DNA of 8,047 nt from Syntrophaceae bacterium CG2_30_49_12 (GTDB lineage: Bacteria; Desulfobacterota; Syntrophia; Syntrophales; CG2-30-49-12), in assembly GCA_001873675.1 (NCBI GenBank), contig MNZP01000161.1:1-8047 (forward strand), written 5' to 3'. The notes under the pieces are model-generated. The model saw only the letters and a program-made list of their open reading frames with translations. It was not told where the DNA came from and searched no databases. Numbering within the stretch: position 1 is the stretch's first letter; every line of letters begins with the position of its first letter. A program made the position numbers and the translations under genes. Of the stretch, positions 1 to 6,189 are shown piece by piece.

Positions 1-164
1 GAACAATACAAGGGGTTAGTATGCCTATTTTATGATAATATACCATTAACATTGATCTCAGTAAGGCTCGTCTGAAGGTTTTGGGGGTATGTGACACTAC
101 TATCCCCCGTGAATCAGGCTGCTCTCCTGAAATTTTGCCCTGAAATCACCCCTCAGAGCAGAGG

Positions 165-442
165 ATGAACTACATTTTCCGATCCCAAAAAACATTGGCC
201 AGATTTAGGTTATAAAAGATGGGGCCACGATCCTTGCCCTCATTAAACCGCAGTTTGAGGTGGGGCGAAAAGATGTGGGAAAACATGGGGTAGTCAGGAG
301 CCCTGAGCTCCAGAGTAAGGTGGTTCTCGAAATAACGGCATTCTGCAAGGGATTAAATCTTGAGGTTATGGGGACATGTGAGTCTCCCTTGTTGGGGCCC
401 GCCGGCAATAGAGAATTCTTTATCTATGCGAAAAAATTATGA
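165..442 (+). pseudogene. tlyA: Decayed 3' end of tlyA (16S/23S rRNA 2'-O-methyltransferase, FtsJ-like fold)
   Basis: The intact part reads from codon 209 to the TGA at 440-442, about 77 residues. It matches the C-terminus of TlyA-type rRNA 2'-O-methyltransferases: a KDGATILALIKPQFEVGRKD core, then VGKHGVVRSPEL and the terminal SPLLGPAGNREFF block. The Lys of KPQFE and the Glu of GNREF correspond to the last two residues of the family's K-D-K-E catalytic set. An in-frame TAG lies at 206-208, directly upstream. In another frame (about 165-208) the translation NYIFRSQKTLARF weakly resembles the family's preceding VSFISL-x-K segment, which would fit a frameshift followed by decay. The S4-like N-terminus and the SAM-binding half (normally about 170 more residues) are not seen. 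A GTG at 260 could start a 60-residue peptide, but nothing suggests it is functional. The family call is firm; the decay history is inference. Confidence 0.7.
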
Positions 443-456
443 GAGGAGAACAGGAG

Positions 457-542
457 CCAGAGGTCAGAGGTCAGAATCCAGAAGAAAATTATTTTCATTC
501 TGATCCCTGACCTCTGATCTCTGACCTCTGACTTCTGGATTC
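457..542. repeat. Inverted array of 7-bp repeats before ispH (locus 1)
   Basis: The left arm (about 457-484) is built of heptamers of the type AGAGGTC/AGAATCC. The right arm (about 501-542) is built of CTGACCT, CTGATCT, CTGACCT, CTGACTT and CTGGATT, the complementary heptamer. CAGAGGTCAGAGGTCAG (458-474) pairs with CTGACCTCTGATCTCTG (507-523) over 17 bp with one mismatch, which becomes a G-U pair in RNA, around a 32-nt AT-rich loop. No T-run follows, so it does not look like an intrinsic terminator. The array fills most of the tlyA remnant-ispH gap and ends about six bases before the ispH start codon. Confidence 0.85.
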
Positions 543-548
543 TCAGAG

Positions 549-2291
549 ATGGTCGTTAAACTGGCAAAGACGGCGGGATTCTGCATGGGTGTCAGGAGGG
601 CTGTGGACATGGTCCTCGATATTGCCCGGCGCAAGGGTAAAGAGAATATTTACACGTACGGGCCACTGATCCATAATCCCCAGACGGTAGAACTTCTCAG
701 GATGCGGGGGATCGCTCCTGTCTCTCACCTGGATGAAATCCCTGAGGGATGGGCAACTATTATCATCAGGGCGCACGGCATATCGCCCCAGGAAAGAGAG
801 AAGATCAGGGAGAAAGGGATCAGGATCATTGACGCTACCTGTCCTAAGGTTGCACATGTTCAGGCTATTATTAAAAAACATGCCCTTTTAGATTATACAG
901 TTCTGATCGTTGGTGATGGTGAGCACCCGGAGGTAAATGGCCTCCTCGGCTATACCTGTGGTAAGGGCATTGTCATCGGCAGCAGGGATGAAGTGGATCG
1001 TCTTCCCGAACTGGATAGGGTTTGCGTAGTTGCACAGACGACACAAAGTATCGTCGAATATAACGAAATCGTAAACAGGATCAAGGCGAGATTCCCCGAT
1101 CCTGTCGTTTTTGATACCATCTGTAATTCCACAGAACAGAGACAGGCAGAAGTTAAAGAACTGGCTGGACAGATGGATGCCATGGTTATCGTGGGAGGAA
1201 AGAACAGCGCAAACACGAAGCGATTGGCCAGGTTATCGGAACTTACAGGAGTGCCTACATTCCATATTGAAACTGCGGAAGAGCTTAAAAAAATGACAAT
1301 GAACAGTTACGAAAGAATCGGTGTTTCTGCCGGGGCATCGACACCCAACTGGATCATTGACCGGGTGGTGGATAGCATTACAAGCTGTCAGAGCCAAAAG
1401 AGGAAAAAGATCAGGGGGCTTTTAAATCTCTGGGTATTTACCATAAGGTGCGATATATATTCCGCCATAGGCGCTGGATGCCTGTCCTTTACAGGCATGC
1501 TTTTACAGAAGCTCAATGTTAGTATCTTGAATATCCTGACCACATCCTTCTATGTTTATGCCATGCATACCCTTAATCGCTTCATCAACAGAAAAACCGG
1601 CAGCAGTATTATCGGTTCGTTCAGGGAAGAACTATATCGGAAGCATGAGAAACTCTATCTGTTCACGGCGTTGCTCGCCCTCTTTCTTGCCACGATATCT
1701 TCCTTCATCATAGGTCCGGCCCCTTTTTTTCTGCTTTTACTGATTTCTGCTCTGGGGGTACTCTACAATACCAGGTTGTTACCGGAGAACTGGCGTTTAA
1801 AAAGACTGAGAGATCTGCCGGGATCAAAAAACGTCTCCATGGCCATGGCCTGGGGTACCGTGGCCACAGTGCTCCCTCAGATAGAAATTGATCTGGCGAT
1901 TACCCCCGGTATGATCGTGGCTTTTCTGTTTGTCTTTACCATGGTTTTTATCCGCTCGGCAATGTCCGATACACTTGACATCCAGAGTGATCGCCTGATT
2001 GGCAGAGAGACAATCCCTGTCCTGATTGGGAAGGAATACACTCAAATCCTCCTGCAGGGGATACTCTTCTTTCTGGTCATTTTACTCGTTATCGCCTATC
2101 CTGCAGGGTGGGTTTCCTCGTTGAGTCTTGCCCTTTTATCCTGCCCATTTTATATATGGATTTGTTTTAAGCTTTGTGATAGGAGGTCGCAACTCTCCAG
2201 TGTGATCCTGGAGGGTCTTCTGGAGACATGTTATCTCGTAGCCGGTTTGAGTGCATTTTTATGGATAGTTTTTACCATGCATGTTTCGTAA
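549..2291 (+). CDS. ispH: Bifunctional-looking fusion: HMBPP reductase (IspH/LytB) plus C-terminal UbiA-like membrane domain
   Basis: Residues 1 to about 280 are a complete IspH, the last MEP-pathway enzyme, which reduces HMBPP to IPP and DMAPP with a [4Fe-4S] cluster. Cluster cysteines are C12 (AGFCMGVRRAV), C98 (DATCPKV) and C192 (DTICNSTEQRQ). Substrate-site residues include H42, H76 (RAHG), H126 and E128 (GEHPEV), T164/T165, S220 and N222 (NSANT) and S264 (GAST). Normal IspH ends soon after this point. Here, after the basic linker QKRKKIRG (about 282-290), the frame continues for some 290 hydrophobic residues with about eight or nine predicted membrane segments. The segment LYNTRLLPENW...GSKN and D474-x-x-D477-x-x-x-D481-R...G-R-E-T-I-P-V-L-I-G match the cytosolic loop and second Asp-rich motif of UbiA prenyltransferases. 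The first motif (NDxxDxxxD) appears as N343-R-F-I-N-R-K, without the aspartates. The start is fixed by C12, since the next Met is M13, although no good Shine-Dalgarno is visible. Catalysis by the membrane half is uncertain. Confidence 0.93.
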   Translation: MVVKLAKTAGFCMGVRRAVDMVLDIARRKGKENIYTYGPLIHNPQTVELLRMRGIAPVSHLDEIPEGWATIIIRAHGISPQEREKIREKGIRIIDATCPKVAHVQAIIKKHALLDYTVLIVGDGEHPEVNGLLGYTCGKGIVIGSRDEVDRLPELDRVCVVAQTTQSIVEYNEIVNRIKARFPDPVVFDTICNSTEQRQAEVKELAGQMDAMVIVGGKNSANTKRLARLSELTGVPTFHIETAEELKKMTMNSYERIGVSAGASTPNWIIDRVVDSITSCQSQKRKKIRGLLNLWVFTIRCDIYSAIGAGCLSFTGMLLQKLNVSILNILTTSFYVYAMHTLNRFINRKTGSSIIGSFREELYRKHEKLYLFTALLALFLATISSFIIGPAPFFLLLLISALGVLYNTRLLPENWRLKRLRDLPGSKNVSMAMAWGTVATVLPQIEIDLAITPGMIVAFLFVFTMVFIRSAMSDTLDIQSDRLIGRETIPVLIGKEYTQILLQGILFFLVILLVIAYPAGWVSSLSLALLSCPFYIWICFKLCDRRSQLSSVILEGLLETCYLVAGLSAFLWIVFTMHVS

Positions 2292-2298
2292 GAATGAT

Positions 2299-2304
2299 GA
2301 AAGG
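2299..2304 (+). promoter_or_regulatory. Ribosome binding site deciding the lipoprotein start
   Basis: GAAAGG lies six bases before the ATG at 2311. It supports that start over the in-frame ATG at 2281, which overlaps the end of the fusion gene and would place ten charged residues before the signal peptide. Confidence 0.7.
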
Positions 2305-2310
2305 TATATA

Positions 2311-2892
2311 ATGAAAAAATTGTGTTTTGTAGCAATCCTTTTGGTGTTGATACTCTCCGGTTGTAGTGGACTCCGCTACTCCCGGGTTGCCCCGGAGGCA
2401 AAGGACTTTCATCCCCGAAGGATAGGCGTACTTCCCGTTGATGTGGGAACCTACGGAGAGGCGAGGGGTGTTATTGACGAGGTTATTGCGGGTGTCCTTG
2501 TAGAGAAACATTGGTTTGCCGATGTGGTTGCCGGCGGTACGATCAGTCGCCAGTTACAATCCAATGAGGAATTGAGAAGGGTAGTAATGAATTATCTTGC
2601 CAAACTCAAAACCGTCAACTTTTCCGACCCTGAACTCTCCAAAAAGATTGGTGAACTTTCGAGAATTGATGCCTTTCTGGTGGTGAATGTGGACTACTGG
2701 AATTACACGGTAGAAAATGAGAAAAAACTGGCCAGGGTCGGCATGGGGGTCAAGATGGTGGAGGCCGGCGCCGGAAAGATCATCTGGGAAGCAAGCCATC
2801 ACCTCTCAGAAGATTATCGTTTCTTCAAACCTGCACTTCCCGATGTGGCCAAAAGTCTCTGCAAAAAAATGTTAAGCTACATGCCACATTAA
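2311..2892 (+). CDS. Predicted outer-membrane lipoprotein, CsgG/LpoB-like fold suspected
   Basis: The protein has 193 residues. It begins with a textbook lipoprotein signal: MKK, a hydrophobic stretch, then the lipobox L15-S-G-C18, with lipidation expected on C18. Ser follows the Cys rather than Asp, so export to the outer membrane is likely. The mature part opens with FHPRRIGVLPVDV (about 33-45), a strand typical of CsgG/TolB-N/LpoB-like or GNA1162-like periplasmic domains. It then shows IDAFLVVNVDYWNY (119-132) and a late strand GMGVKMVEAGAGKIIWEASH (145-164), the last resembling the 'lvd-tG-i-W' element of those families. I do not recognise a specific family, and the fold suggestion rests on pattern only. 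It starts 19 nt after the ispH fusion and 24 nt before nfu, so it is probably cotranscribed with both. A role in envelope assembly is possible, but nothing in the sequence shows it. Confidence 0.85.
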   Translation: MKKLCFVAILLVLILSGCSGLRYSRVAPEAKDFHPRRIGVLPVDVGTYGEARGVIDEVIAGVLVEKHWFADVVAGGTISRQLQSNEELRRVVMNYLAKLKTVNFSDPELSKKIGELSRIDAFLVVNVDYWNYTVENEKKLARVGMGVKMVEAGAGKIIWEASHHLSEDYRFFKPALPDVAKSLCKKMLSYMPH

Positions 2893-2916
2893 TCTTTTTT
2901 ATAAGGAGGTTATTTC

Positions 2917-3141
2917 ATGAAGGAAAAGGTACAGAAAGCGATAGAACGTATAAGGCCCTCTCTTCAGGCTGACGGGGGAGATGTTGAGCTGGTTGATGTG
3001 AGCGATGACGGCATCGTGAAGGTTAAATTGGTAGGTGCCTGTTGTGGCTGTCCCATGTCACAGATGACATTAAAGATGGGGATTCAGAAACATCTGCAGA
3101 AGGAAATTCCTGAAATTAAAGATGTGGTTTCTGTGTCGTGA
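2917..3141 (+). CDS. Nfu-type iron-sulfur cluster scaffold/carrier (NifU C-terminal domain)
   Basis: This 74-residue protein is a stand-alone NifU C-terminal domain. The N-terminal helix has IERIRPSLQADGGDVELV (about 9-26), the hallmark of the family. The ligand loop is LVGACCGCPMSQMTL (38-52), with C42 and C45 forming the conserved CxxC that holds a [4Fe-4S] cluster between two subunits; C43 is extra. Such proteins carry assembled clusters to apo-enzymes in the cytoplasm. The start is supported by a strong AAGGAGGT at 2903-2910, six bases before the ATG. It sits downstream of IspH, a [4Fe-4S] enzyme, and directly upstream of a ferredoxin. Delivery of clusters to either is a reasonable inference from position, not shown by the sequence. 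Confidence 0.95.
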   Translation: MKEKVQKAIERIRPSLQADGGDVELVDVSDDGIVKVKLVGACCGCPMSQMTLKMGIQKHLQKEIPEIKDVVSVS

Positions 3142-3171
3142 GTTTACCGGCTCTACGCAAGGAGAAGAAAT

Positions 3172-3351
3172 ATGGCGTACGTAATTACGGATAATTGCAT
3201 TTGCTGTGGTTCCTGTCAGGAGGAATGTCCTGAAGAAGCAATCAGTGAGGGAGAGGACAAATATGTTATTGATTCCAATCTTTGTATAGATTGCGGGACC
3301 TGTGCCGATCAATGCCCGGTTGAGGCGATCATACCGGCAGATGAAAGATAG
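3172..3351 (+). CDS. Small 2[4Fe-4S] ferredoxin (clostridial type)
   Basis: The protein has 59 residues and is a low-potential electron carrier with two complete cluster motifs. C9, C12 and C15 with C19-Pro form the first CxxCxxCxxxCP. C38, C41 and C44 with C48-Pro form the second. The two halves are pseudo-symmetric (ITDNCICCGSCQEECPEEAI and IDSNLCIDCGTCADQCPVEAI), as in clostridial ferredoxins, with no insertion or C-terminal extension. The start is supported by AAGGAG at 3159-3164, seven bases ahead, and the gene follows nfu by 30 nt. Its partners in the cell are unknown. IspH needs two electrons and is encoded in the same tight cluster, so it is a candidate acceptor by inference. The motif evidence for a ferredoxin is very strong. 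Confidence 0.96.
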   Translation: MAYVITDNCICCGSCQEECPEEAISEGEDKYVIDSNLCIDCGTCADQCPVEAIIPADER

Positions 3352-3447
3352 GTCGTATTAGGGAGTAAAGGGCGACCTCCGTCACCCCCGAAAGACTGCA
3401 AGTATTCCATACCCGTTAATTTCCCTATTTTCCTGGTAAGACTAAAG

Positions 3448-4092
3448 ATGGGACAATTTATCACCTTCGAGGGTATTGAGGGTAGCGGTAAGACTACCCA
3501 GATCAGAATGGCAGGTAAATACCTGAAGCGCCATCATATCCCTTTTCTCATCACCTCGGAACCCGGGGGGACCCCCTTAGGGAGAAAGATCAGAAAGATT
3601 CTTTTAAATAGAGACAGTTATGGGATCTGCGCCGAAGCAGAAGTTCTTCTCTTTTCTGCCGCCAGGGTTCAGCATGTAAGAGATGTAATCTCGCCCGCAC
3701 TTTCGGAAGGTAAGACCGTCTTATGCGACCGTTTTTCCGATTCCACTCTGGTCTATCAGGGTTTGGGAAGGGGATTGGATCACGATTTTATTAAGGGACT
3801 TAATGATTTTACCTCCGCCGGCTTGAAACCGGATTTGACCATTGTCTTTGATCTACCCATTGAGATTGGCCTCCGGAGGGCGATGGAGAGGATGCGTTTG
3901 GCGGTCTCTGCTGCCCCCGATCGTTTCGAGGGAGAGGATTTAGAATTTCACAGGAAGATCAGGGAAGGTTATCTTCTTCTCGCAAAACAGGAGCCCGAGC
4001 GATTCAGGATCATAGACAGCGCAAAGGATGTCATCAGCATCAATCGTGAGGTGTGTTCATACCTGAAGGGCATTTATGCCCGGAAAACATGA
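3448..4092 (+). CDS. tmk: Thymidylate kinase
   Basis: This 214-residue P-loop kinase phosphorylates dTMP to dTDP with ATP, an essential step of dTTP synthesis. The N-terminus MGQFITFEGIEGSGKTTQ contains the P-loop G9-x4-G-K15-T16. SEPGGTPLG (37-45) is the dTMP-binding loop, and C-D94-R95-F-S-D-S is the family's DR motif. IVFDLP (132-137) is the strand before the nucleotide site, and R160 in the DRFEGEDLEFHRKIREGY stretch begins the LID-proximal helix. Length is normal for the family. No convincing Shine-Dalgarno precedes the ATG, but no alternative in-frame start was found close upstream and the N-terminus aligns with the family as is. It begins 96 nt after the ferredoxin. The order tmk-holB-PSP1/ricT-metG that follows is a common bacterial arrangement. 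Confidence 0.97.
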   Translation: MGQFITFEGIEGSGKTTQIRMAGKYLKRHHIPFLITSEPGGTPLGRKIRKILLNRDSYGICAEAEVLLFSAARVQHVRDVISPALSEGKTVLCDRFSDSTLVYQGLGRGLDHDFIKGLNDFTSAGLKPDLTIVFDLPIEIGLRRAMERMRLAVSAAPDRFEGEDLEFHRKIREGYLLLAKQEPERFRIIDSAKDVISINREVCSYLKGIYARKT

Positions 4093-4095
4093 TAT

Positions 4096-4207
4096 ACGTG
4101 TTACGTGTTAGTGACCCACGCCCCGCAGGGGCGGTTTATCAAGGAGTAACTTTTTCGAAGTTACTCAGAAGGCGTTACGTAAAACCTAAAACTTAAAACT
4201 TAAAACC
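4096..4207. repeat. Heptad-repeat arms enclosing two hairpins before holB (locus 2)
   Basis: The left arm has two ACGTGTT units (4096-4102, 4103-4109). The right arm has TAAAACC, TAAAACT, TAAAACT and TAAAACC (4180-4207), again with a 7-bp period. GTGTTACGTGTTAG (4098-4111) can pair with CTAAAACTTAAAAC (4186-4199) at 11 of 14 positions. Between the arms lie GCCCC-GCA-GGGGC (4120-4132) and a perfect 9-bp hairpin GAGTAACTT/AAGTTACTC (4144-4152 and 4158-4166) with a TTTCG loop. Neither hairpin is followed by a T-run. The right arm ends 19 nt before the holB start; the Shine-Dalgarno GAGG (4216-4219) lies just outside it. Confidence 0.8.
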
Positions 4208-4226
4208 TTAGTGCTGAGGTAATTTC

Positions 4227-5207
4227 ATGTCCTTCAAAGACATCTATGGTCATGATAAGCAGATTGCTATTCTCCAGACCACCATGGCGAAAAGGCGTGT
4301 CCCCCATGCCTATCTCTTTTACGGAATGAAGGGCATCGGCAAGAGGACAACGGCGGTGGTGTTTGCCAAAGCCATGAATTGCCTGGAAGGGGAAAAGGCA
4401 TTTGATGCCTGTGACAGTTGTTCGTCCTGCCGGAAAATCGTCCACCGGAACCATCCCGATGTTACGATCGTGGCGGCGGAAGGACAATTCATCAGGATCG
4501 GAGAGATTAGATATCTCCAGAACCAGATGAAATTCAAGCCTTTTGAAGGGGGTAAAAGGATCTTTATCATCGTTGATGCGGATAAAATGAATATCACCGC
4601 GGCCAACGCTTTGCTGAAGACGCTGGAGGAGCCGTCTCCCTCCAACATACTGATATTGGTCACATCACGGCCTTACCAGCTTCCCCTCACGATCCTTTCC
4701 CGTTGTCAGCATTTAAGGTTCAATCCTTTACAGAGGGAAACCATTGCTTCATTTTTACAGGATCGTTTATCTATGGATGCCGAATCGGCCAGGGTGCTTG
4801 CTTCATCGTCGGGTGGCAGTATTGGGAAAGCGTTGGAAATGAGCAGGGATGCCTTTCTAACGCTGCGGAATACAATTCTGAGTAAGATATCAGAAAACCG
4901 GATGGAAGATCCTCTGAATGTTTTGTCCTTTGCGGGTGATTTTGGAAAGGATCGGCGAGAGATTATTGACAGGATCAATATCTTGAGGACCTGTTACAGA
5001 GATGCCCTGGTTTATAAAGAAACGGCGAAGATGGAACGTCTGATCAACCAGGATTGCGTGGAGACCATCAAATCTATCGCCGACAGATTGTCAGGACGGG
5101 ACATTCTGAACAATATCAAAACGGTTGGTTGGGCCCTTGACGCTATTGACCGTAATGCCAATAAGGCATTGACTTTGGAAGCGATGATGTTTAGAATTGC
5201 CTGGTAA
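4227..5207 (+). CDS. holB: DNA polymerase III delta' subunit (clamp loader)
   Basis: This AAA+ protein of 326 residues is a fixed subunit of the clamp loader that places the sliding clamp on DNA. GHDKQIAILQTTMAKRRVPHAYLF (8-31) is the usual opening. The Walker A-like G33-M-K-G-I-G-K39 follows, then the zinc module C52...C62-x2-C65-x2-C68. The Walker B region is IFIIVDADKM (112-121), followed by AANALLKTLEEP (125-136) and the SRC motif S158-R-C160 expected in delta' and gamma/tau. The C-terminal half (about 210-326) is the less conserved helical oligomerisation domain. A GAGG seven bases upstream supports the start. The gene is 134 nt after tmk and only 17 nt before the PSP1 gene, so the latter two are probably cotranscribed. 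The SRC motif and TLEEP place it in the delta'/tau family; length and context favour delta'. Confidence 0.95.
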   Translation: MSFKDIYGHDKQIAILQTTMAKRRVPHAYLFYGMKGIGKRTTAVVFAKAMNCLEGEKAFDACDSCSSCRKIVHRNHPDVTIVAAEGQFIRIGEIRYLQNQMKFKPFEGGKRIFIIVDADKMNITAANALLKTLEEPSPSNILILVTSRPYQLPLTILSRCQHLRFNPLQRETIASFLQDRLSMDAESARVLASSSGGSIGKALEMSRDAFLTLRNTILSKISENRMEDPLNVLSFAGDFGKDRREIIDRINILRTCYRDALVYKETAKMERLINQDCVETIKSIADRLSGRDILNNIKTVGWALDAIDRNANKALTLEAMMFRIAW

Positions 5208-5224
5208 TTGTAGATAAAGGGAGA

Positions 5225-6022
5225 ATGGATGAGTTGAGAAATATTGTGGGCGTAAAGTTTACCAATGGAGAAAAGGTATACCTCTTTAATGCCTCTGATC
5301 TTTCGTTGAAAAAGAATGACGAGGTAATTGTCAATACCGACAACGGACCGGAAATCGGCAAGGTGGTGACAGACGTGAAGTCTGTACCGCTCTATAAATC
5401 GCCGATCAACCTTAAGGAAGTTGTCCGTAAAACCACGGAAGAAGATTTGAAGATTAAAGAAGATAACCAAAATCTGGAACAAAATGCCCGCCAATTTTTC
5501 CTCGAAAGAATCAGGACGAGAAACCTTCCCATGAAACTAATAGCTGTATCGTGTTTCTTCGACAGAAGTAAGTTGATGTTCTACTTTGCCGCGGAAAACC
5601 GTGTTGATTTCAGGGAGCTCGTCAAGGATCTGGTGCAAAAGTTCAAGACCAGGATAGAGTTAAGACAGATTGGCGCCAGACACGAGGCCTGTATTATTAA
5701 AGGGATAGGAGTCTGCGGCAGAGAGGTTTGCTGTGCCAGTTTACATAATAGTCCTGAGCGGGTTTCGATCAAGATGGCAAAAGAACAGGGTGTGTCTCTT
5801 AATGTAGAGAAGATTTCTGGACTTTGCGGGAGACTCATGTGTTGCATGGCCTTTGAATATAATGCCTACCAGGATATGAAGAGGAATATGCCGAAATGTG
5901 GAAAGATGCTCCAGACTGCCGGAGTGCGTGGCAAGGTCGTCAGGCAAAGTATCCTTCGGGGTGAGGTTCTGGTGGAGTTGGAAAATGGTAAAGAAGTTAC
6001 AGTCAAGGTAGAAGATATTTAA
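5225..6022 (+). CDS. ricT: PSP1-domain protein, RicT/YaaT-like
   Basis: The protein has 265 residues, and the PSP1 domain with its cysteine-rich core fills most of it. An N-terminal beta-rich part (about 5-50, IVGVKFTNGEKVYLFN, then GPEIGKVV) leads into a helical linker (65-98). The core follows: MKLIAVSCFFDRSKLMFYF (103-121), RIELRQIGARHEA (143-155), GVCGREVCCASL (162-173) and ISGLCGRLMCCMAFEY (197-212). Cysteines C156, C164, C169, C170, C201, C206, C207 and C225 match the conserved set. In Bacillus subtilis RicT joins RicA and RicF in a complex carrying [4Fe-4S] clusters that affects RNA processing by RNase Y. No RicA or RicF gene is seen here, so the role in this organism is unknown. The position between holB and metG is the usual one for this family. 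The start is preceded by AAAGGGAG with short spacing. Confidence 0.93.
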   Translation: MDELRNIVGVKFTNGEKVYLFNASDLSLKKNDEVIVNTDNGPEIGKVVTDVKSVPLYKSPINLKEVVRKTTEEDLKIKEDNQNLEQNARQFFLERIRTRNLPMKLIAVSCFFDRSKLMFYFAAENRVDFRELVKDLVQKFKTRIELRQIGARHEACIIKGIGVCGREVCCASLHNSPERVSIKMAKEQGVSLNVEKISGLCGRLMCCMAFEYNAYQDMKRNMPKCGKMLQTAGVRGKVVRQSILRGEVLVELENGKEVTVKVEDI

Positions 6023-6030
6023 CTACTCAG

Positions 6031-6176
6031 GTTCACGGTTCAGAAGTTCACGGTTCAGAAGTTCACGGTTCAGAAGTTCACAGTTCAGAGGTTCACGGTT
6101 CAGAAGTTCACGGTTCAGAGGTTAATTTGAACCTTGAACCTTGAACCTTGAACCTTGAACCTTGAACCTTGAACCC
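6031..6176. repeat. Tandem 15-bp and 7-bp repeats forming an inverted array before metG (locus 3)
   Basis: Six 15-bp units of GTTCACGGTTCAGAA type (6031-6120, with A/G variants) are each two heptamers plus one base. A short spacer GTTAATT (6121-6127) follows, then seven units of TGAACCT (6128-6176, the last TGAACCC). The complement of TGAACCT is AGGTTCA, so the left half (GGTTCA-rich) and right half can fold on each other into a long imperfect hairpin of roughly 45-50 nt per arm. The array occupies nearly the whole 167-nt gap between ricT and metG and stops 13 nt before the metG start. Confidence 0.93.
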
Positions 6177-6179
6177 TTC

Positions 6180-6184
6180 AAAGG
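6180..6184 (+). promoter_or_regulatory. Ribosome binding site deciding the metG start
   Basis: AAAGG lies five bases before the ATG at 6190. It supports that start over the in-frame TTG at 6169, which lies inside the repeat array and would add seven residues not expected in MetRS. Confidence 0.75.
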
Positions 6185-6189
6185 TCTTT

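Noticed and set aside
83..108. GGGGG/CCCCC inverted repeat as a terminator
   Set aside because: Only five pairs with a 16-nt interior and no T-run; could be chance.
206..208. TAG read as pyrrolysine in tlyA
   Set aside because: The upstream frame does not continue as TlyA and reaches TGA at 128-130; decay explains it better.
543..881. Antisense open frame within ispH
   Set aside because: It lies opposite a highly conserved coding region and has no family features; it is a shadow.
3352..3447. Promoter for tmk
   Set aside because: No convincing -35/-10 pair with correct spacing could be picked by eye.
6031..6176. CRISPR array
   Set aside because: The units are directly adjacent, 7 or 15 bp long and have no spacers; no cas gene is present.
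6169..6189. Upstream TTG start for metG
   Set aside because: It lies in the repeat array and adds residues not seen in MetRS; the ATG at 6190 has a ribosome binding site.
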